DNA from: Phocaeicola faecicola
GTDB lineage: Bacteria; Bacteroidota; Bacteroidia; Bacteroidales; Bacteroidaceae
Direction of reading: 5' to 3'
Length of the DNA: 45,167 bases
Assembly (NCBI RefSeq): GCF_013618865.1
Contig: NZ_JABSOE010000034.1
Span: forward strand, 1-45,167
This document shows, in pieces, positions 41,670-45,167 of this stretch (position 1 is the first letter of the stretch; the number at the start of each line of letters is the position of its first letter). The translations under genes and the position numbers were made by a program. Below the pieces are notes generated by a model. The model was not told the DNA's origin, searched no databases, and worked only from the letters and a program-made list of their open reading frames with translations.

Positions 41670-43331
41670 ATGAGAAAAAGAAGTTTTTGGGTGATACTGC
41701 CTTTTATGATGATGGGCGTTGCACCGTTGATGACAGCTTGCGATGATGGTGAAGAACCAAAGGAAGAAGAAGTGGTTACAGTAGAACCGTCGATAACCTT
41801 TTCTGAGTCGGAAGTAAGTTTTTCTGCATCCGAAAACAGTGCTCAGATGACTTATTCGCTGAAGAATGCCGGACAGGGATATAAACTGGCGGCTGCTTCC
41901 GAAGCTGACTGGCTGAGTGATTTTGATGTAACTACCAAGGGTATATTGTTGTTTACGGTAGCTGCCAATCCGGAAACTACTCCGCGTGAAGCTACTGTTA
42001 CACTGACTTGTACTACCGCTGACGGTACGAAGGGTGAGGCTTCTTTCACTGTGAAGCAGGAAGCTAAAGCCGAAGAAGCTTTTGAGCTGACAATCGGTGA
42101 TGTAGGTTCTTCATGGGCTCAGTTCGAAGTACTTCCGAAGGATAAGAGTATGTCGTACATGCTGTCTTATTTGCCGGCAGAAACCATGGAAGGCTATGTT
42201 TCAGATGAGGCTTTGTTCAATGATGAGATGAGCCAGCTCCAGCAGATTGCCGATCTCTACGGAATGTCTTTGTCGGAAGTTTTGTCAATTTTCCTGGTAA
42301 AAGGTGATATGACGGATCAGGTATTTATCAACATGGATCCTGAGACTGAATATTATGCATATTGCTACGGAGTGACAGCCGAGAACACACTGGCTACACC
42401 GATTACAAAAGTGAAAATCACTACCGCTGCAGCTGCACCTGTAAATAATACTATTTCGATTACGGCAACAGACGTGAAGTCACGTTCAATTACTATCGAT
42501 GTAACTCCTTCTACATTTGATACCTATGTATTGGCTTACGGTGAAAAATCAGTAATTGATCAAATGTCTGACGCTGAGTTGAAAGCTGAATTGAGCAAAG
42601 AGAGCTTCGAAACCTCGGCAGGTAACCAGTTGAGTCTGGTTTATAACAATCTGACTCCGGATACTGAATATGTATTCTTGGCAATGGGACGTGCCGGACT
42701 GACTCCGACTACTGATATTCAGAAAACTACCATCCGTACTAAAGCAGCTGAAGCTTCTACTGCGACATTCGAAATCACAGAAACCAAGCAGTGGAATGCC
42801 AAGGAATTGAATGATGCTTATGATGGTAAGATCTTCCAAGACGATCCTAGCTTGGCACAAATGGCTGCCTTTGGTATAAAACTGAACTTCTCTGGCGAAG
42901 GCTTCTTGATCAATGCATTCGACAAGGGAGAAATTGACCAGGTAGAACAGGAATATGGTCCGCTTCCTGATGATGAATATATTGGCATCCTGACTTCTAC
43001 AGGTTCTTTGGACAGTGAACCTATTTTGTGGGGATTCCCTTATAACTATGATGTATTGGTTGTAGGTGTAGGTTATGACAGCAATGGCAATTATACAAAA
43101 GTGGTTAAGTTGCCGGTTAACCTGAAGGCCAGCGACGATGCGGATCCTAGCGAATTTGAATCATTCTTCGGTATCTCATTGTCAATGAGCCGTGCTATCC
43201 ATGCAGCTCTCAGTCCGAAGGTATGGAACTCTTCTTCTTTGAGCAATGTATCGGTATCTCCGAGAGCCAAACTGATGCAGTTGTCTCCGGTAGGAAAAAC
43301 AATTTCCAATCCGAAAGTACTGGCCAAATAA
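41670..43331 (+). CDS. BACON-domain lipoprotein of unknown function
   Basis: The 553-residue product has a lipoprotein signal ending at Cys24 (LMTAC), followed by DDGEEPKEEE, a strongly acidic stretch as expected for a surface-exposed Bacteroidetes lipoprotein. Residues ~40-130 form a BACON domain (ITFSESEVSFSASENSAQMTYSL and ADWLSDFDVTTKGILLFTVAANPETTPREATVTLTC). Two fibronectin-like modules follow, e.g. NMDPETEYYAYCYGVTAENTLATPITKVKITT and YNNLTPDTEYVFLAMGRAG, then a ~180-residue C-terminal region with no family I recognise. BACON domains often bind glycans or mucin in this group (family knowledge). No catalytic motif is visible. It lies 28 nt after the protease gene and ends the cluster before a strong terminator. 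Confidence 0.78.
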   Translation: MRKRSFWVILPFMMMGVAPLMTACDDGEEPKEEEVVTVEPSITFSESEVSFSASENSAQMTYSLKNAGQGYKLAAASEADWLSDFDVTTKGILLFTVAANPETTPREATVTLTCTTADGTKGEASFTVKQEAKAEEAFELTIGDVGSSWAQFEVLPKDKSMSYMLSYLPAETMEGYVSDEALFNDEMSQLQQIADLYGMSLSEVLSIFLVKGDMTDQVFINMDPETEYYAYCYGVTAENTLATPITKVKITTAAAAPVNNTISITATDVKSRSITIDVTPSTFDTYVLAYGEKSVIDQMSDAELKAELSKESFETSAGNQLSLVYNNLTPDTEYVFLAMGRAGLTPTTDIQKTTIRTKAAEASTATFEITETKQWNAKELNDAYDGKIFQDDPSLAQMAAFGIKLNFSGEGFLINAFDKGEIDQVEQEYGPLPDDEYIGILTSTGSLDSEPILWGFPYNYDVLVVGVGYDSNGNYTKVVKLPVNLKASDDADPSEFESFFGISLSMSRAIHAALSPKVWNSSSLSNVSVSPRAKLMQLSPVGKTISNPKVLAK

Positions 43332-43397
43332 TCAGTGTTGAATGTACATCGGACGGATGGAAGGTGAAATTCCGTAACTTCCGTCAGTAAATAGCTT

Positions 43398-43438
43398 GCC
43401 CGGGAAATGTAAACTGGCATTTCCCGGGCATTTTTTTG
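43398..43438 (+). terminator. Terminator of the thioredoxin-lipoprotein cluster
   Basis: GCCCGGGAAATG (43398-43409) pairs with CATTTCCCGGGC (43418-43429) over 12 bp with an 8-nt loop. ATTTTTTTG follows. The ~300-bp gap 43332-43633 holds this terminator and the next promoter and no gene. Confidence 0.93.
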
Positions 43439-43592
43439 TCAATTAATCCGGAAAGTCCGCAGAGAGGGGATGGAATGATTTTTCTCTTTCCGAGATGTTA
43501 ATATGTGGTATGTTCAGGACGGGATATCTTCCTTTTTTATTAAAGAAATTTACTTTTTGGTGAAAGTTGCGGGGAAATAGCGGATTTTTCCG

Positions 43593-43600
43593 TAAGTTTG
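43593..43600 (+). promoter_or_regulatory. Promoter -7 box of the thioredoxin/amidase unit (TAAGTTTG)
   Basis: A perfect TAnnTTTG box 33 bp upstream of the GTG start at 43634. A TTG at 43567-43569 is a possible -33 element with slightly long spacing. Confidence 0.65.
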
Positions 43601-43633
43601 AATATATAAACCAATTTAGCTAGTTGTATACAC

Positions 43634-44176
43634 GTGAGAAAACTATTCTTTATAGCCCTTTCTCTGATAGGACTGTTGTCTTTGTCCGGAGAATTGAAGG
43701 CTCAGCAGGTGACCCCCGACAAGGCGGGATATATTGTGAAAGTAGGTGACATGGCACCGGATTTTGAAATGGAACTGACCGACGGGAGCCGGATTGCCCT
43801 GTCTTCGCTGAGGGGAAAGGTGGTCATGCTTCAGTTTACGGCAAGCTGGTGCGGAGTGTGCCGCAAGGAAATGCCGTTTATCGAAAAGGACATATGGCAG
43901 AAACATAAGAGTAATCCACGGTTTGCCCTGTATGGCATCGACCGGGACGAACCTTTGGAAAAGGTAAAGGCTTTTGCGGCACAGACGAAGGTGACTTATC
44001 CGTTGGGACTGGATCCGGGAGCCGATATTTTCTCCAAGTACGCAGTACGCAATGCCGGTATTACCCGGAATGTACTGATTGACAAGGAAGGCCGGATTGT
44101 ATTGATGACGCGTCTGTATAATGAGGAGGAGTTTGCCTCTTTGTGTAAAAAGATCGATGAGTTGTTGAAGGAATGA
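43634..44176 (+). CDS. TlpA-like periplasmic thioredoxin (CGVC)
   Basis: The 180-residue product starts with GTG, the only start that gives a full signal peptide (MRKLFFIALSLIGLLSLSGELKA, then QQVTP). An AhpC/TSA-thioredoxin fold follows: VGDMAPDFEMELTDGSRIALSSLRGKVVMLQFTASWCGVCRKEMPF with Cys73-Gly-Val-Cys76, then YGIDRDEPLEKVKAF and the cis-Pro region near NAGITRNVLIDKEGRIV. There the usual Pro after Thr is replaced (ITRN), an oddity that may weaken substrate release. Its stop overlaps the amidase start (ATGA at 44173), so the two are translationally coupled. The role is a periplasmic thiol-disulfide reductase, judged from the family. Confidence 0.85.
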   Translation: MRKLFFIALSLIGLLSLSGELKAQQVTPDKAGYIVKVGDMAPDFEMELTDGSRIALSSLRGKVVMLQFTASWCGVCRKEMPFIEKDIWQKHKSNPRFALYGIDRDEPLEKVKAFAAQTKVTYPLGLDPGADIFSKYAVRNAGITRNVLIDKEGRIVLMTRLYNEEEFASLCKKIDELLKE

Positions 44177-45003
44177 GAAAGATGAGTTTGAAGGCTATCA
44201 AGGCAGGATTTGTTTTGCTGTTGTGCTGGGGGATGGTATTTTCTGCCTTTGCCGAAAAAAGAAAGAAGAGTGGAAACTACGAACCGCTGTTCGGCAAGAG
44301 TCAGGCTGCTTATTCGGTGACTTCCTCCTCTTTGAGAGGGGCGGTATTTTATCTGGTCAGCGGTCATGGCGGACCCGACCCGGGATGCATCGGCAAGTAT
44401 CAGGGGCATGAACTTCATGAAGATGAGTATGCTTATGACATTATATTGCGTCTGGGAAAGGAACTGCTTAAACGGGGAGCCAAGGTACACTTTATTATAC
44501 AGGACTCCAAAGACGGAATCCGCAATACGGCGATATTGAAGAACAGCAAGCGGGAGACCTGTATGGGCAAGCCTATTCCGTTGAATCAGGTAGAGCGTCT
44601 GCAGCAGCGCTGTGATGCTATCAACCGCTTGTACCGGAAGGATAAGTCGGGATATAAGCGGGCCATCTTTATTCATGTCGACAGTCGTGGAAGAAGAAAG
44701 CAGACAGATACGTATTTCTATCATGCTCCGGGAAGCAAGTACGGACAGCGTCTGGCAGAGCAGTTGCAGCAGACTTTCCGGGCAAAGTATGCAAGGCATC
44801 AGCCTAATCGCGGATTTGACGGAACGGTCAGTGAGCGGAGCCTGTTCGTGCTGCGGAATACGGTGCCTTACGCCGTTTTCATGGAACTGGGAAATATTCA
44901 GAATGCTCTCGACCAGAAACGGCTGGTGATTCCGGATAACCGGCAGGCATTGGCCAACTGGATTGCAGAGGCTATTGAGAAAGATTTCAAGAAATCAAGA
45001 TAA
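44173..45003 (+). CDS. N-acetylmuramoyl-L-alanine amidase (Amidase_3 fold)
   Basis: It would cut the bond between N-acetylmuramic acid and the stem peptide. The 276-residue product has an N-terminal signal-like segment (AGFVLLLCWGMVFSAFA) and an Amidase_3 zinc site. His65 lies in VSGHGGPDPG, the second ligand Glu is probably in ELHEDEYAYDI, the third ligand His is in FIHVDSR, and the catalytic Glu is in FMELGNIQN. The family motif usually reads SIHAN/SIHAD; here it is FIHVDSR, so the site is somewhat diverged but its key residues stay. A basic linker (EKRKKSGNYEP) follows the signal. Coupled to the CGVC thioredoxin by a 4-bp overlap, it may rely on that thioredoxin for its redox state, which is inference. 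Confidence 0.85.
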   Translation: MRKMSLKAIKAGFVLLLCWGMVFSAFAEKRKKSGNYEPLFGKSQAAYSVTSSSLRGAVFYLVSGHGGPDPGCIGKYQGHELHEDEYAYDIILRLGKELLKRGAKVHFIIQDSKDGIRNTAILKNSKRETCMGKPIPLNQVERLQQRCDAINRLYRKDKSGYKRAIFIHVDSRGRRKQTDTYFYHAPGSKYGQRLAEQLQQTFRAKYARHQPNRGFDGTVSERSLFVLRNTVPYAVFMELGNIQNALDQKRLVIPDNRQALANWIAEAIEKDFKKSR

Positions 45004-45037
45004 ACAGACCGGCCGGAAATGCCGGGTGAATGGAAAT

Positions 45038-45133
45038 AAAAAGGGATATTCAGTAAATGTCCCTAAAAAGTAAGGTGGCATATAAAGTCGATAGAGTATA
45101 ATCACTTTATATGCCATTGCTATTGCCCTTTTT
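45038..45133 (+). repeat. Nested inverted repeat at the right end of the window
   Basis: A perfect 13-bp pair, TGGCATATAAAGT (45076-45088) and ACTTTATATGCCA (45104-45116), lies inside an outer pair AAAAAGGG (45038-45045) and CCCTTTTT (45126-45133). It starts about 35 bp after the amidase stop. The outer 3' arm ends in a T run, so it could terminate transcription. It could equally be part of a mobile-element end that continues past the window. Confidence 0.5.
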
Positions 45134-45167
45134 CTGTGTTTTTTCATATAATCCTATCAGTTGGACA

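Overview
The window reads as chromosomal DNA from a gut Bacteroidales bacterium, most likely Bacteroides or Phocaeicola. The support is seen directly: many intergenic regions carry the Bacteroidetes -7 promoter box (TAnnTTTG), ribosome binding sites are weak and A-rich, and the gene content is typical of the group (DPP III, Omp28-like and BACON lipoproteins, a DUF5020-like protein, TlpA-type thioredoxins, a flavodiiron protein). Base composition and codon use look even throughout. I see no prophage, integrase, CRISPR array or recognisable insertion sequence.

Layout. 1-463: 3' part of a 5S rRNA gene, i.e. the end of an rRNA operon, with its terminator. 464-1633: pncB (NAD salvage). 1704-8162: a leucine/isoleucine operon, leader peptide - leuA - leuC - leuD - citramalate-synthase-like - leuB, with a transcription attenuator whose competing hairpins can be read in the sequence. 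8205-21240: housekeeping and stress genes: msrA, a periplasmic TPR protein, recQ, a short AraC-type regulator, dipeptidyl-peptidase III, an AlkD-like HEAT protein, a Fur-family regulator, purA, an ABC-F ATPase and an M13 metallopeptidase lipoprotein. 21282-27192: a radical SAM protein and a flavodiiron protein on the + strand, then a - strand group made of a helicase-TPR fusion, a YciO/TsaC-like protein and an MscS channel.

27280-27627 (- strand) holds a stand-alone short transcription unit with its own promoter and terminator. It encodes a 30-residue protein. 27829-30000: a predicted outer-membrane channel (DUF5020/Tsx-like) followed by an NCS2 purine permease, a plausible two-membrane uptake route. 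30021-30108: two adjacent hairpins whose loops are exact complements. 30331-34103: a three-gene biotin-dependent acyl-CoA carboxylase operon.

34355-45003 is an envelope region. It has a large unrecognised surface-type lipoprotein, then thioredoxin (CKPC) - DUF6029-like barrel - Omp28-like lipoprotein (CQFC) - M43-type zinc protease lipoprotein - BACON lipoprotein. A second unit follows with a thioredoxin (CGVC) and an N-acetylmuramoyl-L-alanine amidase. Several of these lipoproteins have acidic residues just after the lipidated cysteine, as in Bacteroidetes surface-export signals. The best candidates for something undescribed are the 30-residue protein gene, the thioredoxin-barrel-lipoprotein cluster, and the paired complementary hairpins. 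The window ends in a nested inverted repeat just after the amidase gene.
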